A stretch of 64,000 nucleotides of DNA from Luscinia megarhynchos (GCA_034336665.1 CM067589.1:6334420-6398419), one strand, 5' to 3'; counted from the stretch's first letter, positions 12,321 to 25,474 are shown. Numbers and translations: made by a program. The notes: generated by a model not told the origin, from the sequence alone.

Positions 12321-15221
12321 TATACTTACTTCACAGTTGATATAATGTAAATTTTCCTAATTTCTGGAACTAGCCTTTCTGAAAATTTCCTGAATTTTTT
12401 CCCCTCCCTCTTTTTGATGTCTATTGAGTTCTATTTATATCTAACATCTCTCTTGACAATTCATGAGATTGTTCATATCTAATGGGAACAGTTAAACAAG
12501 AATTTTGTAAAAATTTAATATCTTTTGGAGTTCTAGGCTCCAAAGCTGACTTTCATTTTCCTCTGCTTTAGGCTATCTTGAGCACTTGGAGAAAGATGAA
12601 TAAAGGTTTCCCATTTTAATTCAGATTAGACGTACAATTTAATGTCGGTAGAAAAAGCTAAGAGAATGTTTTGTAAGAAAATAAAGTATGGAAATGCTTA
12701 AAAACAGGACAAGTGTGGAAATACTTAAGATATAGTAAAGCTTTGGATTACTTTCAATATTAAAATTACTTGTAAACAGACCTAACTGGTTTGCCATTAA
12801 ATTTTACCCAACTTTATACTTAAAAGACTTGTTTCATTTAGGCATATGGTACTAAGACAAATTAAAGTTGTACATTTTTATGATATTTTTTAAAGTTGTT
12901 GGCTTTGGGAATTAACTTTATACATGAGGAAAGACTACCAGAACCCTCAGATATTTTTACAGATTTAATTATGTGCTAATAACGTTCAAACTTTGGAGTA
13001 AAATTGAACTTAAACTGGAAGAAGAGAATAAACAGGTTCTTCTGAGATTCACGTGGGAGAGAGTGTGGCATCTGCACTTGGTGTTTGTCATTTCCAAGTC
13101 CAGTTTGAACTGAGACTGAAAGAAGAGAGGTATATGATCATGACATTTGCTGATACAACCCATGTGGTCATTTCAGCATTAAGGTCTTTTGCCTCTTCCC
13201 CACAGGATGGCACCTGAAGCATGAGGATATCTCTATCCTGCCTTTGGGCTTTGACTGATAGGAAGGAGGTGGACAGGGCTTTTTTCAAAACCCAAAGGTC
13301 TCCTATAACTGAAAGCTCCTGGTTTCATTCTCCATCCAAGCTGTAGAAGCACAGACTTACATGTGTGAAATGTAAAATTATGCAAACAGCTCAGCAGCAG
13401 AAGAGTACTGAGGGTAAACTTTTATTTAAACAGGATCAAATTCTTTGAGACTGTGCCTCTGGTCCTTTATTTTTCCTGAAATTATCTATTTGCATGAAGT
13501 GGACTGACTTAGGTATCAAAAAGCGCTTGGACTTCACAACTGAATGTAAATGGTTCTGTATAAAAAAATTTGAATGACTAACTGACAAAAGATTGTGAAA
13601 ATCTGCCCTGAATCCCTGCCACAGCTCTGTGTTTTAGTGCAGTATTATCTCTGAAGTACTTGTTTAAGTGGTTTCTCTTTCTTTCTGCCTATTGCTGACA
13701 GACTCCTCGGGAGAGTTTTCAGCCAGCCCATTTGGCTGCAACATTGCATCATTTGACACTAAAGCGGTCACTTCAATTCCTGATTCTTTTAGGAAAACTA
13801 TGGCAAATTGAAAAATTCGGTATTTTGTACTGTTTCTCCTGCTTGCAGTAAATGCACCACATGTATGACCTGGGCTTGTGTTACAGCAGAGGCAGTTGGA
13901 CTAATTTAGAGCACATGTGACGATGTAGTCCTAGGGCATTAACTAATAATTGAGGCTGCTCAAAAACCAGACTCATTCTGGCTATAATTCTGTCCTGATG
14001 CTGTTTGAGTCCCACCAACCAGAGCAGACTCTACACCTAGTCTTCTCACCTGTTTCTTGGTATCTGCCACCTGAACCCAGCATTTCAGAGGTATTTCTAG
14101 ATTACCTGGTTATGCTCTTAAAAAGATGAGATTTGCCACAGTGAGGCTCCTGTAACCCATTTAAGTTATCTTTTGCAAGGTAAGATGAACCATATCTAGA
14201 ATAGAATATTTCTATATCTTAGACTCTACAGAGATCTTTAAAAAAGTGGCCAACTGATATTGGCTTTGGGGTTATCTCAAATTAATCTCCTTTTGCCCAA
14301 TTTTTGGGAGTATTAAATTCTTTGTTGAGTTCAGCTGGCACTGGCACTGCAATCAGCTTTCTGAATGGCAAATGGAAGGATTTTAATATTATTTTAACAG
14401 ACAGTCAAATGAGATTTTGTATGAGAATTTGTGGAACTGCCAAGACCTAATACACCACAGAGAGGTGGCTTAAGTACTTAATCTCAAAATGTTACTTCAC
14501 TTTTTATTATAAACCAAAAGTTTCTCAGGAGAAAAGTGTGAGGTTGCTTGGTCCTTTGGGGTTTTTTTGAGAGATGTTGCCTTGCTTTTATTGATGTTCA
14601 GCCATAACTAAGCCCAAAATACCCACTTATTTCAAGGGTAAGCATATAACAACAATAAAAGAAAATAATTATTCTTATCACAGTGCTATTTTAAACTGAA
14701 TATTTCAAAATGAGAAGACTAGAAAAGATTCACAAAAATCCAATGTCTCATAGCCTGGGTTCTAATTAAAATCCCTCCCAACCTCAAGACAGTCAGGACA
14801 GGAAGTCACTATCCCTGTAGTTTCAGGATGACTGATGAAAGACTTCAGACAAACCACAAGCAGCCACTGGATCAGTTGATGGGACTTTTTTTAGAGCAGC
14901 TAAACTACAGTCCTAATGCTCCAGAGAAAAGATATTCTATAAATTTAAAACCATCAAAAATGTCATTCCAGAGAGCTTTGCAAGGTACAGAACACATTTC
15001 CATGCAGAGTTTGACAGCAAATTAATTGGAAAGTTTCATCCACTATTTTGCAGCTTGCAACACAGCTAAAAAAAGGGAAGTGGTTTCTAATTTGGCATGT
15101 CCATGGTGTTGACCCTCTGACCTGGTCACAAATGACAGCACCACAAACGGATCCTAACTCTTTCTGTGTGCATGCCTTAAATTTTTGAGTTTTTGAAGAA
15201 TGCACATCCCTGAGTAGAGCC
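12321..15221. other. No assignable gene
   Basis: AT-rich sequence. Short open frames show no domain, and no element boundary is evident before the ERV pol segment starts near 15224. Confidence 0.45.
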
Positions 15222-15223
15222 AG

Positions 15224-17182
15224 ATTGTGAACCCTCTCTACCTGGTCACCCACAAGAAGAACGATTTCCACTGGGGCCCTGAACAACAGCAAGCCTTCGC
15301 CCAGATCAAACAGGAGATTGCTCATGCAGTAGCCCTTGGCTCAGTCAGGACAGCACCAGAGGTAAAGAATGTGCTCTACTCTGCAGCTGGGAACCATGGT
15401 CTGTCCTGGAGCCTTTGGCAGAAGGTGCCTGGTGAGACCCGAGGCCGACCCCTGGGATTCTGGAGCAGGAGTTACAAAGGGTCTGAAGCCAATTACACTC
15501 CCACAGAGAAGGAAATCCTGGCTACCTATGAAGGAGTTCAAGCTGCCTCAGAGGTGTTTGGCACGGAAGCACAGCTTCTCCTGGCACCCCGACTGCCAGT
15601 GCTGGGGTGGATGTTCAAAGGAAAGGTTCCCTTTACCCACCACGCCACCGACGCCACATGGAGCAAGTGGATTGCCTTCATCACGCAGGGCGCCCGTATT
15701 GGCAACCCGAATTGCCCTGGGATTTTGGAGATAATTACAAACTGGCCAGAAGGTGAAGATTTTGGTCTTGCTGATGAAGAGGAGCAGAAGCAAGTGGCCC
15801 GGGCTGAAGAAGCCCCACCGTACAACCAACTGCCAGCAGATGAAAAATGCTACGCCCTTTTCACCGACGGTTCCTGCCGCATCATGGGGATGAACCGGAA
15901 GTGGAAAGCAGCCGTATGGAGCCCCACATGACAGGTTGCACAAACTACCGGAGGAGAAGGTGGATCAAGTCAACTTGCTGAACTCAAAGCTGTTCAGCTG
16001 GCCTTGGACATTGCCGAGAGAGAGAAATGGCCAAAGCTCTACCTTTACACTGATTCTTGGATGGTAGCCAATACTCTGTGGGGTTGGCTGGAAAGGTGGA
16101 AAAAGGCCAACTGGCAACATAGAGGAAAACCAGTCTGGGCTGCTGATGAGTGGAAAGACATTGCCACTCGGGTAGAGAAGCTACCTGTGAAAGTCCGTCA
16201 TGTGGATGCTCATGTTCCCAAGAGTCGGCCTAATGAAGAACACCAGCATAATGAGCAGGTAGATCAGGCTGCACAGATAGAGGTGTGAAAGATAAACTTA
16301 GATTGGCAACACAAGGAAGAGTTCTTCCTAGCTCAATGGGCCCACAATGCCTCAGGTCATGAGGGCAGAGATGCCACCTATGAGTGGGCACGAGACCGAG
16401 GGGTGGACTTAACCATGGACAGCATCTCTCAGGTTATCCATGACTGTGAGACGTGTACTGCCATCAAGCAGACCAAGTGGGTGAAGCCCCTCTGGTATGG
16501 GGGGCAATGGTCTAAATATAAGTATGGAGAGGCCTGGCAGATTGACTACATCACACTGCCTCAGACCCGCCAAGGCAAGCAGTATGTGCTGACCATGGTG
16601 GAAGCCACCACCGGATGGTTGGAAATGTACCCTGTGCCTCACGCCACTGCTCGGAACACCATCCTAGGCCTTGAGAAACAAGTCCTTTGGAGGCATGGTA
16701 CCCCTGAGAGAATGAAGTCGGACAACAGGACCCATTTCAAGAGCGACCTTATCAACGCCTGGGCCAGAGAACATGGCATTGAATGGATATATCATATCCC
16801 TTACAATGCACCAGCTGCCAGGAAAGCAGAACAGTGCAATGGGCTGCTCAAGACTACCCTGAAGGCACTTGGCTGTGGAACCTTCAAGATTTGGGAAACA
16901 AAGTTGGCAAAGGCCACCTGCATGGTCAACACCATCCATTGAGCTGGTCCTGCCCAGTCTAAACCCTTGCACACAGTGGATAGAGATAAAGTCCCTGTAG
17001 TACACATGAAAGGTATTTTAGGAAAGACTGTTTGGATTAGTCCCACCTCGGGTAAAGACAAATCCATCCGTGGGATTGTCTTTACGCAAGGACCTGGTTA
17101 CACTTGATGAGTAATGCAGAAAGATGGAGAAACCCATTGTGTGCCACAGGGAAACCTAATCTTAAGTGAGAAATGTATATAA
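15224..17182 (+). pseudogene. ERV pol remnant (RT C-terminus, RNase H, integrase)
   Basis: One reading frame holds the C-terminal part of reverse transcriptase, then RNase H with catalytic motifs spread in order (FTDGSC near 15858, AELKAV near 15979, YTDSW near 16046, HVDAHV near 16199), then an integrase core (QIDYI near 16538, KSDN near 16717, a Glu near 16828) and an integrase C-terminal part. It is interrupted by five in-frame TGA codons (15929, 16286, 16940, 17105, 17108) and ends with TAA at 17180. No other stop type interrupts it, and there is no frameshift. The 5' half of the provirus (LTR, gag, protease, most of RT) is missing. Pol ends 42 bp before the 3' LTR, so there is no env. 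The element is non-functional. Class is uncertain: the 5-bp TSDs of the related B and C LTRs and the lack of env would fit an ERVL-like lineage. Confidence 0.92.
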
Positions 17183-17205
17183 TGTTTCATTATGCAGATG
17201 GTAAT

Positions 17206-17223
17206 AGAATAAGGGGTGGATAA
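17206..17223 (+). other. Polypurine tract before the 3' LTR
   Basis: The purine-rich block AATAAGGGGTGGA sits just 5' of the LTR start at 17224. This is where plus-strand DNA synthesis is primed in retroviruses. Its position between the pol stop and the LTR supports the LTR boundary. Confidence 0.6.
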
Positions 17224-17883
17224 TGTCTCAGGCTGCAATACTAGAAGTGACCAAAAGTATGTATTCTATCACCATCTATTGAAACCAGGTGGGGCAGTGA
17301 TCTTTATCTTTTTCACAACCCATCCTTTCTCCAACGAGTTATCTTCTGTTAATGGGCCATTAAGTCCCATTGCATGACTGATAAAATTACATTATCCCAT
17401 TGGGAGATGCTCCACCCAGGAGGAGGAGCCAAGCATTCCCTACCTAGATAATAACTGAGATTTGGAACACCGAAGCAGCCTTTTTCCACTGGATTCCAGA
17501 GGAAAATCAGACATTTCCACATCATCCCTGAACCTTCAGAGGAAAACTGCACTCTTCTACAGGAGCACTGCTTCAGCTGAACAACATCTGCCACTGCAGG
17601 AGGATGCAGCCACCATTTAATGGGACTGCTGCCAACACCCTGACTGACTGACGGGGTGTCAGGTTGGATTCTGACTCTGTCAGGGTTGGGATTGTTCTTT
17701 GAAATACTGTATTTCTATTTTAATTTTCCTAGTAAAGAACTGTTATTCCAAATTTCCATATCTTTGCCTGAGAGCCCTTAATTTCAAACTTATAATAATT
17801 TGGAGAGAGGGGGTTTACATTCTCCATTTCAAAGAATGGTTCCTGCCTTTCTCTGGCAGACACCTGTCCTCCAAACCAGGACA
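17224..17883 (+). mobile_element. 3' LTR, family A
   Basis: The LTR runs from TGTCTCAGGC to AAACCAGGACA (660 bp) directly after the ERV pol and polypurine tract. It matches the solo copies at 6776-7421 and 50690-51410 in inverse orientation. The 3' 200 bp has AGTAAA as a possible polyadenylation signal near 17731 and resembles LTR-B. Confidence 0.88.
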
Positions 17884-18228
17884 TCTCTCAAGATATAAAT
17901 TGTATTCACCAAGCCAAGAAAAGCTTTCACATGGATTGGGATGCTTGTCATAAGAATAAGTGCTGGAAGAAAAACTTCATCAAAACCCAAATTTTCACCC
18001 TTAGTTAAGGTTCTCTAATTCATTCCTGCCAAAACTACTGAACAGAGTTGGTGACTTAACATTGGCCAGAGAAGTCGAAAGGGATGTATCTCTACTCATG
18101 TAAGTCAGCACTGTCAAAAAGTCCTTATAGGTTTCATTTCTTAGTCATTCCTGGTAAAAAGAGCTCAACAAAACAGAACTGGTGAAGTGCTGTAACACTC
18201 AGAAGAAAATAGTGAGGATGTGATCCTG

Positions 18229-18284
18229 TTACCTTGTAGCCGTTTAACTACAAGGTAGCCGTTTAACTACAAGGTAACTGGAAA
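18229..18284. repeat. Direct and inverted 19-bp repeat
   Basis: The block GCCGTTTAACTACAAGGTA occurs twice in a row. The preceding TTACCTTGTA is the reverse complement of TACAAGGTAA, so the short array can also fold into a hairpin. No mobile-element boundary was seen. Confidence 0.8.
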
Positions 18285-20849
18285 TTCTGTATTTTTGCTA
18301 TTTTTCTTATCCTTTTTCTAATAATCAACATGTTGCTCAGTTTCATAATTCTGTAAGTCTTTAAAAATAAAGGTGATGCAGTCCAGGAGGCAGGCCTGAA
18401 TCTAAGTTTATGTTGTGCCTTTATGTAAATCACAAATCTGTGCTTGCCTTCTTGGTGACTGCTTTGTGCTGAACTACACGAGAGTTGGAAAATCCCAACA
18501 GAGACACGGCAACTGAGAGGCGTTTTAAAAGGTTTTACTCCATTATAAGTCTCATTGAAGGGTGATACATAAGAGATGTAAAACTCTACACCATTCTATC
18601 AGAAGCCAAGTTATTTCCTGGTTACAATACCTAGAAATGTTTTTCAGCCTATTAGCTTTGCCACACAATGGTGCTAATACTTCTAACACAAATCACCTAT
18701 TATTTTATCCCACGTGGTCTTGCTACAATGCATATTTCACAGTTCTAATTCTCAAAAATATCTGGTCTTTTTGCAAGGCCATCATTTGAAAGTTGTTTCT
18801 AGTTCAATCTCTCTCTCAACAATGTCTTCTCTATTCCATGGTGTTGCTAAGTCAGGACACCTTGTCTCAGAGTTTGTATACAGATGTACAGGACTGTGTG
18901 AGCTTTCAGTCAAGCATTGAGAATCCTTTACAAATGCATTTCTCACACATGAGAATGGTAGAACTAATTACACTCAGGCCATGTTGCAGTAATGATAACC
19001 TGTCTCATGGCTGGGTAGATATTTAGCCCTGCATTTCGTTGATCTCTCTTACATTAAATGACTAAATAGCATCAGAGATATGGGTCTGGTCCAGTGAATA
19101 TTAGTGAAGATAACGAAGAAAGAAAATGTTAAATGCTGACTAGATAAGAGCAATGGCAACTACCAAGTGTCTATTAAAAGGAGTCAGTGATGGTGCAATT
19201 GAGACTACAGATGTAAAATCCAAAACTGGGAGAGGGTGCACAGGGATGGTTTTTGGAAGAAGGTGGCTGCTTCATTTTTTAATCTAATTCAACTATAATG
19301 TAGATAATAATCACTAATATGAAAAACAAGGAATTAATTTCGTACATTGCTAGATGGACGGTCTCTAAGGGAAATCCTAGCACAGTGGGAACCCAGGTGC
19401 AGAATCAGATGTATTAAGCTTTCCTTAAAGAGATCATGAAAGGGGTGTGAGCTGTCTCTAGAAGTGCCAGTTCTCAGGGAGATACAGCAAGAGATTGTGG
19501 CTACCTGTGGGTCGTGAACATTTAAAGGTATTTGTAACTATCACAAAATGAAAAGCAGGACCCTGGAAGTGTTCCATGAAGGGTAATTGATTTTACCTCT
19601 CCAATTTTCCACTCTATGGTTCTAACTGAATGCCTTTTCTTAAAATAGTGAATCTTGTCACAGCAGACCTCTCATTAGAGGCAGAAATGAGCCAAGACAG
19701 ACTCTCATTTAACAGCATGAAAAGGGTAGCATTTAATTGTTTATTACAACTTAGCCATCCTGACTCTGACTACAACAAGCTCCTACTGCAGGGTCCAACT
19801 GTGAACTCTGACTGCTGGCTATTTCCTGCTGGACTATGACTACAAATATTGGTTTGCAGACTCTGACCACAGGCTTTCACCTAGCTAAACTATGACTGCA
19901 GGCTCCATCAGACCCAGACTGACTTCTACTAGATCTTTTACTACAGCAACTTGCTCCCTTGTTTTATTCTCTGTATCTCTCTGGATCATTCCTTCTTCCT
20001 TAAAGCTCCTCTACCTTCTCCAGGCACCTCTACCTCCTCAAGGTCCTTTTTCTCATCTCCTTAAGGATCCTACTGACCAGCCAACCCACCCCTTTTATCA
20101 CACTTATCTTTATTAGTCATAGCTGCAACCCATTAAGGGCAAGGCTGTTCCTCTTCTTTGGTAATTAGTGTATCTGTGACTTATCAGGAGTGAGGTTGCC
20201 TGTAATCCCTTCTTCTATACCTACAAATCTAATCAATCCTCAGGGCAAAACATTTATTTTGTCTCACTCTTGACAAAGAAGTGTTTTGTTTACATTTCCC
20301 TCTGTAATTAAAATCTCAGCTGCCAATAGTGAAATGATCTATAGAAATTAATAATTTATTCCTCTATAAATACACTGTACAGTATTTCTGTCATGGAAGA
20401 CTAACTCTTATTTCAAGACGGAGATGGCTCTATTCCACTGATTAGGGACCAAAAATGCTGTGTACATATGGGGGCGGTGGCGGGGAGCTGAAGGGGGTTT
20501 AGAGGAAGCATGACTGACAGGACGGAATTTTGTGCCTGTGCACTTTCAGAATGAACACGGTGGATGTTGAATGCAAATTCAAGCTTGATAAAACCCACTT
20601 TCAGGCGACTAATGGTATTTCTGAGAGATACCATATTCCTTTTGAAAACTGTAAGTAGGAAGAGGAAGGACCAGCTAGCCTACAAATAGAAGCAGCATCA
20701 CCCTTAACTGTGAATTTATCTGACACAGGACTTTGAGCAAAATACCTCTGATTTTTGTTTAGGTGGTTTGGGGGTGCTGGTGTATCCCTGTCTTGGGTCA
20801 ACTATTCTGGTCCCCTTAGGAGAGGCTATAACTGGGTTGGTGTATTCTT

Positions 20850-21005
20850 TGTGGGAGGTAATGGTTAGGGTGGCAGCTAGGGTAGTGGTCAGGGATAGTG
20901 ATTAGCATAGTGGTTAAGAGTAGTGATCAGGGTAGTTCTAAGGCCAGTGGTTATGGCAGTGGGCAGGGGAACAGTTAGCAGTAGTGGTTAGAGCAGTTAA
21001 AATGG
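20850..21005. repeat. Degenerate GGTAGTGGTTAG minisatellite
   Basis: About a dozen imperfect units of roughly 12-15 bp based on GTAGTGGTTAGGG-like words. Some units contain TTAGGG, but the array is too irregular for telomeric repeat. Confidence 0.75.
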
Positions 21006-22595
21006 TAACTTTTTTTATATAGAGATATTTTTTTCTAAAAAATAAAAATTTACTTCCAGTTACAACCCCATATCTACTGCTTTATATGCATCATCTTCGA
21101 GAATAAGAAATCCTAAATACAGATATATAGGGCTTGGAAAGGCAAATATAACTTTTGTATGTATAAATTAAATAATAAAGGGCTTGAAAAGAGGAGAAAA
21201 CATGATCTCTGTGAAGGCAACAGAAATCGCTCTGCATATCAAAGCTTTTTCGTGTGGCGGAAATGCCATTCGAGATCTTGGTTGGGACTTAATTCGCTGC
21301 TGCCACCTGGTGATAAGCACCAAGTATTGTGCATGTTACACTGTTTTTACTCACCCTGTAGTGACACCTGCAGACTAAAAGCGGTACTGCAACTAAGAAA
21401 CGCACGGATGAGCAGTAACTTGACGGTGACTATGCATTTGCCATGGCTTTTACTCTGACGCTGCTGCCCAGCAGAGAAACATCCAGCACTGTGAGTCAGA
21501 GCGCTTTGGTGGCACTTTCAGTGCCTGCCACTGCCTCCCAACCGGCCCTGGTGCATGAGCAGTGCTCAGGAGCAGCTTGGGAGCACCAGGGTCAGGTCCC
21601 AGCTGCTGTGGTGGTTCTTTGAAGGGATCATCCATTTCACAGTGTCAGCAGGGCAATGTAAGGAGATATCTAAGTCGAAATAGAGAAGTCTGATACTAGT
21701 GTCAAAATAGTCTAAACAAGTCTAAACAGTCTAAATATATGATTTGTGTAAGCGTTAATACAAGTTAAACAGATACATGCCAATTGATCTCAAAGTATAA
21801 TTAGATATTCTATATAGTAAGTGCACATAGATATAGTATAAATAGATTAGTATATATATATATATATTTATAAAAAATTACATATTTTATATATAGTGTA
21901 TTCTAATATATTTTTATATCTTATTTATGTTACATTTATTTACGTTGCATTTATTTACATGTTTATATTTACATAAAGTAATTATATTAATATATGGAAG
22001 TGTTTTGGGGGAAGGTTATGATTTCTGGCTACATAAATCCAGGCAGATATGTCTTTCCCCGAAGCCCCAAACTGTGAAGTTTCTTTCAGACACTGTCTGG
22101 GATTTATACAGCCAGAAACAAAAACCGCTTGCACTGGAAGGTGAGGAGAAAAACAAAAGCAAAAATCACTGCAACAGGGTTGTATAAAGTGTCAAACACA
22201 GTTTTTCTCCACAAGACTCAACTGAACTGACTGAGATAACACACAGTTTCTTCATTGGATTCTCTGGGTTAAGTCTTGCTAGATTTTTTTGATTAGGTTA
22301 AATTGCAGTGACTCTGCACGAAAAACCTGAAGCCATGAAGCTCAATAAGCTGTGCTGCAAAACCTGGTGCACTCTGTGTGTCCCTGCCTGTACCTGTTCA
22401 GGTGTTCACCTACTGTGTTGTCAGTGCTTCCTGTCAGAGCGGGGAGGTGACAGATCCAAAGAGGTGGAGTTGAACACCATGGAGGCATTTTGAAGAAGAT
22501 GGACAGTACCAAGACAGAGCTACTTAGAGATGGCAGATAGAAGCTAAAGCCCTCACAGCTAAAGGTGTCTGACCACAACAATCTTGGTTTTTTGG

Positions 22596-22640
22596 GTTTT
22601 TTTTGTTTTGTTTTGTTTTGTTTTGTTTTGTTTTGTTTTG

Positions 22641-22670
<30 letters not shown>
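22596..22670. repeat. (TTTTG)n microsatellite
   Basis: About 13-14 near-perfect TTTTG pentamers. It produces long artefactual open frames on both strands (FCFVL-type and KQNKT-type repeats). Confidence 0.95.
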
Positions 22671-22671
<1 letters not shown>

Positions 22672-24116
22672 CCTATGACAGCAGCTGTCCTCAATCATTC
22701 CCACTGTTTGCGGGCAGTAAAAAAAAAATCACATTGGGGATTTCTTCTGGGAACAGTGATCCATTTCCTAATGGGAATCAACTGAGTGTCTGTGAGAAAT
22801 GAAAATCCTGCAGATGGAGTGATGGGAATGGGGAGTCTGTAGTGAATATTGCCAGCTGAGTCTCCCGATGTACCTGTTCTAACACTGTGCTGGCACCAAG
22901 TGACCTCGTTCTGATGTGAACTGCCTTGAAGTGTGTGCTGGAAATACAATAAAATGCATGTGGGAAGCTTTGTATTCCTCTTCTCATGTAAGTTTTTATG
23001 TACTTGGAAACAGATTTTGGGAACTAGCAGTGAATTCAGTGCATTGTCCCAGTCAGAGACCTTTCTGTTGACTTAAAAGTAACTTTTAAACCCCAGAACC
23101 ACAGGATTTGTAGTATTTTACAATAGCAGAGTGAGAGACAACTGCCACAAGGGCTGGGTCAGCTGGGACAGCCCTTGCTGTCATGCGTTTTCCTCTCTCA
23201 GAGGAGGCTTTACCGTGTAGGGTACACTGAGGTTGTGAACTGCAATCCAGAGCATATTCAGACTCCTAGTGCTTCAGGCTGTGGTGTCTGGTGTGCAGAA
23301 CACACTCCAATGTGTCTAACTTGAGTTTAGATGTACATTTCCAGAGTTACTCAGGTGGGGAAAAGGCAATGAGGGTGGTGGCAAGGGCTTACTCCCAGGC
23401 CTGGACACCCTCAAGGCAAGGGATGACTTCTAAATACTTCTTGTCTTTTGTTTCTCAGCTCAGAGCTAACTTGGTGTTCCCTGAATTGGATGTGTACTTA
23501 GGGTGCTCAAAGGATCATTGTAAGCACAGCACTGGAAAAGTCAGGAATAATCGAAAGAAGAGAGCAGCAAGTGAGAGAAAGCAGGAAGGACTATTTTTAG
23601 ATTTGACCTTGGGTTCCAATTCCTTATGGTGAGTCTGTGGTGCCCAAAGTACAATGGCAATAAATCCTGGAGTGTCTGTTTTTTCATGTCTTGAGCTTGG
23701 AAGAGATGCACTGGACATGAAATTCCAGGGAAGCTGCACTTGCAGTAGTGGCTACAGCGAGAGGCAGTGGAAGCTGTTCACTGTCTGATTGTTCTCCACC
23801 TTCAGCTCAGTTTCCTGGGGCCCCAGGTGATCACACATCACCTTTGCTTTTTCCAAGATGTTTGCTGAAGTGTTTCTAAATGTGGTGGTGAGATTTTCCA
23901 TAGCTAGAATTGATCTCTGTTTCAGGAATTGTGTCTTGTTGTACAATCTGTAACTTAACCCATGCACGGATAATTGCTGTGGAAGAAGGCTACTAAAGCC
24001 AAGACCCTGGATGAGGATGCCCCAGGCCCCTGTCAAGCACAGGTTACAAAACAGCAAAAGGAAGCTGACAAAAGCAAAACAGACTGGGAGTAGCACAGAA
24101 GATACACAAAAGACAA

Positions 24117-24560
24117 TGTCCATTAACACCTATTCCTACGATCATCAACTCCAAACATCACCCCTGGCACCTGGAAAAGCCTGATGAGAAAACCAAGGAA
24201 TGAGCACCAAAATGAGCATCGGTGGCAAAGAAATCCATGACCAATAGGAAACCAAATATTAAGAACTGCGTAATTTGGGACTAATGAACATTGAACCAAT
24301 GAAATTCTACGGGTTTTGACTGTATAAAGTTTAGGAAAAATCTAGTAAAATTCATGTGTCATGGAATGATTTTCTCTACACACCAGGGCCATGTGTGGAT
24401 GAAACTATTTCTGTTGCACATCCTGGCCAGAACAATATCCTGTCCAGAATAAAGGAATGTTTTGATTCTCTAGCACTAAAAATGTTGTTGGAGAGGGGCC
24501 TTTTTGTTTGTTTTTTCAGCAGCTTCAGTGACACTGTGACTTCCATAAGCTAAAGGTATT
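24117..24560 (+). mobile_element. Possible LTR (TATA and AATAAA spacing)
   Basis: TGTCCATTAACA could be the left edge. A TATA-like TGTATAAAG lies near 24321 and AATAAA near 24450, the spacing expected of an LTR R region. No second copy or TSD was found in the window, so boundaries are guesses. Confidence 0.3.
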
Positions 24561-24789
24561 ACTTGAAACTTCAGTTTCAGAAATATTTAGCCCCTCAGAA
24601 GCAATATTTCTCCCAACCCAATGTTTTCTGGCTCAGACCCAGCTTGGAGATTGGACAAGAAAACCCAAAAATCAGCAGAATAAGCTCTGCTGTTTTTTTT
24701 TTTTTTTCTTAGTTATTTTATGTTATTTTATTTGACGTTATTTTAAATATATCCAATTTTACTTTTATTCTTATTTAAATTCTTTATTT

Positions 24790-24990
24790 TTTAAATTTGG
24801 AGGGAGGAGGGAGAGCCCCGGAAGGAGGGAGGGCTGGGGGAAAGTGATTTTAACTTTTTTTTTTCCTTCTAATTACCCTGCTCTGATTTGGTTGATAATA
24901 AATTCAGTTCCTATCTCCAGGGTGAGTATGTTTTGCCCGTGATGGTGATCAGGGAGGGATTTCTCCTGTCCTTATCTTAACTCCTGGGCC
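24790..24990 (+). repeat. Dispersed repeat fragment shared with 53.9 kb
   Basis: A GGGAGGAGGGAGAG...GGCTGGGGGAAAG block is followed by TTCTAATTACCCTGCTCTGATTTGGTTGATAATAAATTCAG. The 53885-53990 stretch has the same order: GGGGGAAAGCTGG, then TTCTCATTATCCTGCTCCGA. It is most likely a piece of an avian repeat, and I cannot name the family with certainty. Confidence 0.55.
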
Positions 24991-25211
24991 TTTTCTTGTA
25001 TTTTCTCCCTCAGTTACCAGGCAGACCCGCAACACCAAGTGCCCTGAGCTGTACTCAGCCTCCCAGTCCCACTCAGCCTACCACTCCCAGACATCTCCCC
25101 TCTCTCCTAGCACACTCCAGCCCATTCCCAGTACTTCTCATGCTTCCCAATCCTCCCCACTCTCTCCCACTGTTGCTCAGCTCATCCCGGTGTTTCCTTG
25201 CTCTCTCCCAG

Positions 25212-25474
25212 TGACCCTAAGAGTGTCCATTTTGCCCATGCCATTGAGCTCCCAGCCTGGCCCCAGCTGCCTGGTCTGCTTCATGCTGGATTTCTCCCCT
25301 GTGCAGGTGCAGCTAAGGTGGCTCCAGGGCAGGCAGGAGTTCTAGGGGCAGGTGGTGGCCACCAACATTGACCCACTAGCTCCTAGTGCTGCTGGAAACA
25401 CCCCCTGGTGCACAGTCACCCACACCTGCCAGGTGGAGCATATCAGCCTGGAACACCCCTGAGCTGGCACTGGG
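25212..25474 (+). pseudogene. MHC class II beta chain, beta-2 domain exon (pseudogene)
   Basis: A CTCTCTCCCAG acceptor precedes a reading frame matching the Ig-like beta-2 domain of MHC class II beta chains. Seen in order are LRVSILP, SSQPGPSCLVC, LDFSPVQVQLRWLQG, QVVATN and THTCQVEHISLEHP. Both disulfide cysteines and the membrane-proximal HTCQVEH motif are present, and a GGTATGG donor follows. Defects are an in-frame TAG after the RQEF segment near 25344, loss of the residues before the LLETPP-like stretch so that this part is out of frame, and a TGA after EHP. At 263 bp it is short of the usual beta-2 exon of about 280 bp. No beta-1, leader or transmembrane exon was recognised nearby, so this looks like an isolated decayed fragment. 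Intact genes of this family present peptides to CD4 T cells. Confidence 0.88.

Larger units (their letters stand above)
17884..24116. other. No assignable gene
   Basis: Long AT-rich stretch with scattered short open frames lacking recognisable domains. The small repeats in it are listed separately. An AT-rich low-complexity block lies near 21840-21970. Confidence 0.45.

Noticed and set aside
20850..21005. Interstitial telomeric repeat
   Set aside because: Only a few TTAGGG words within an irregular GTAGTGGTTAG array.
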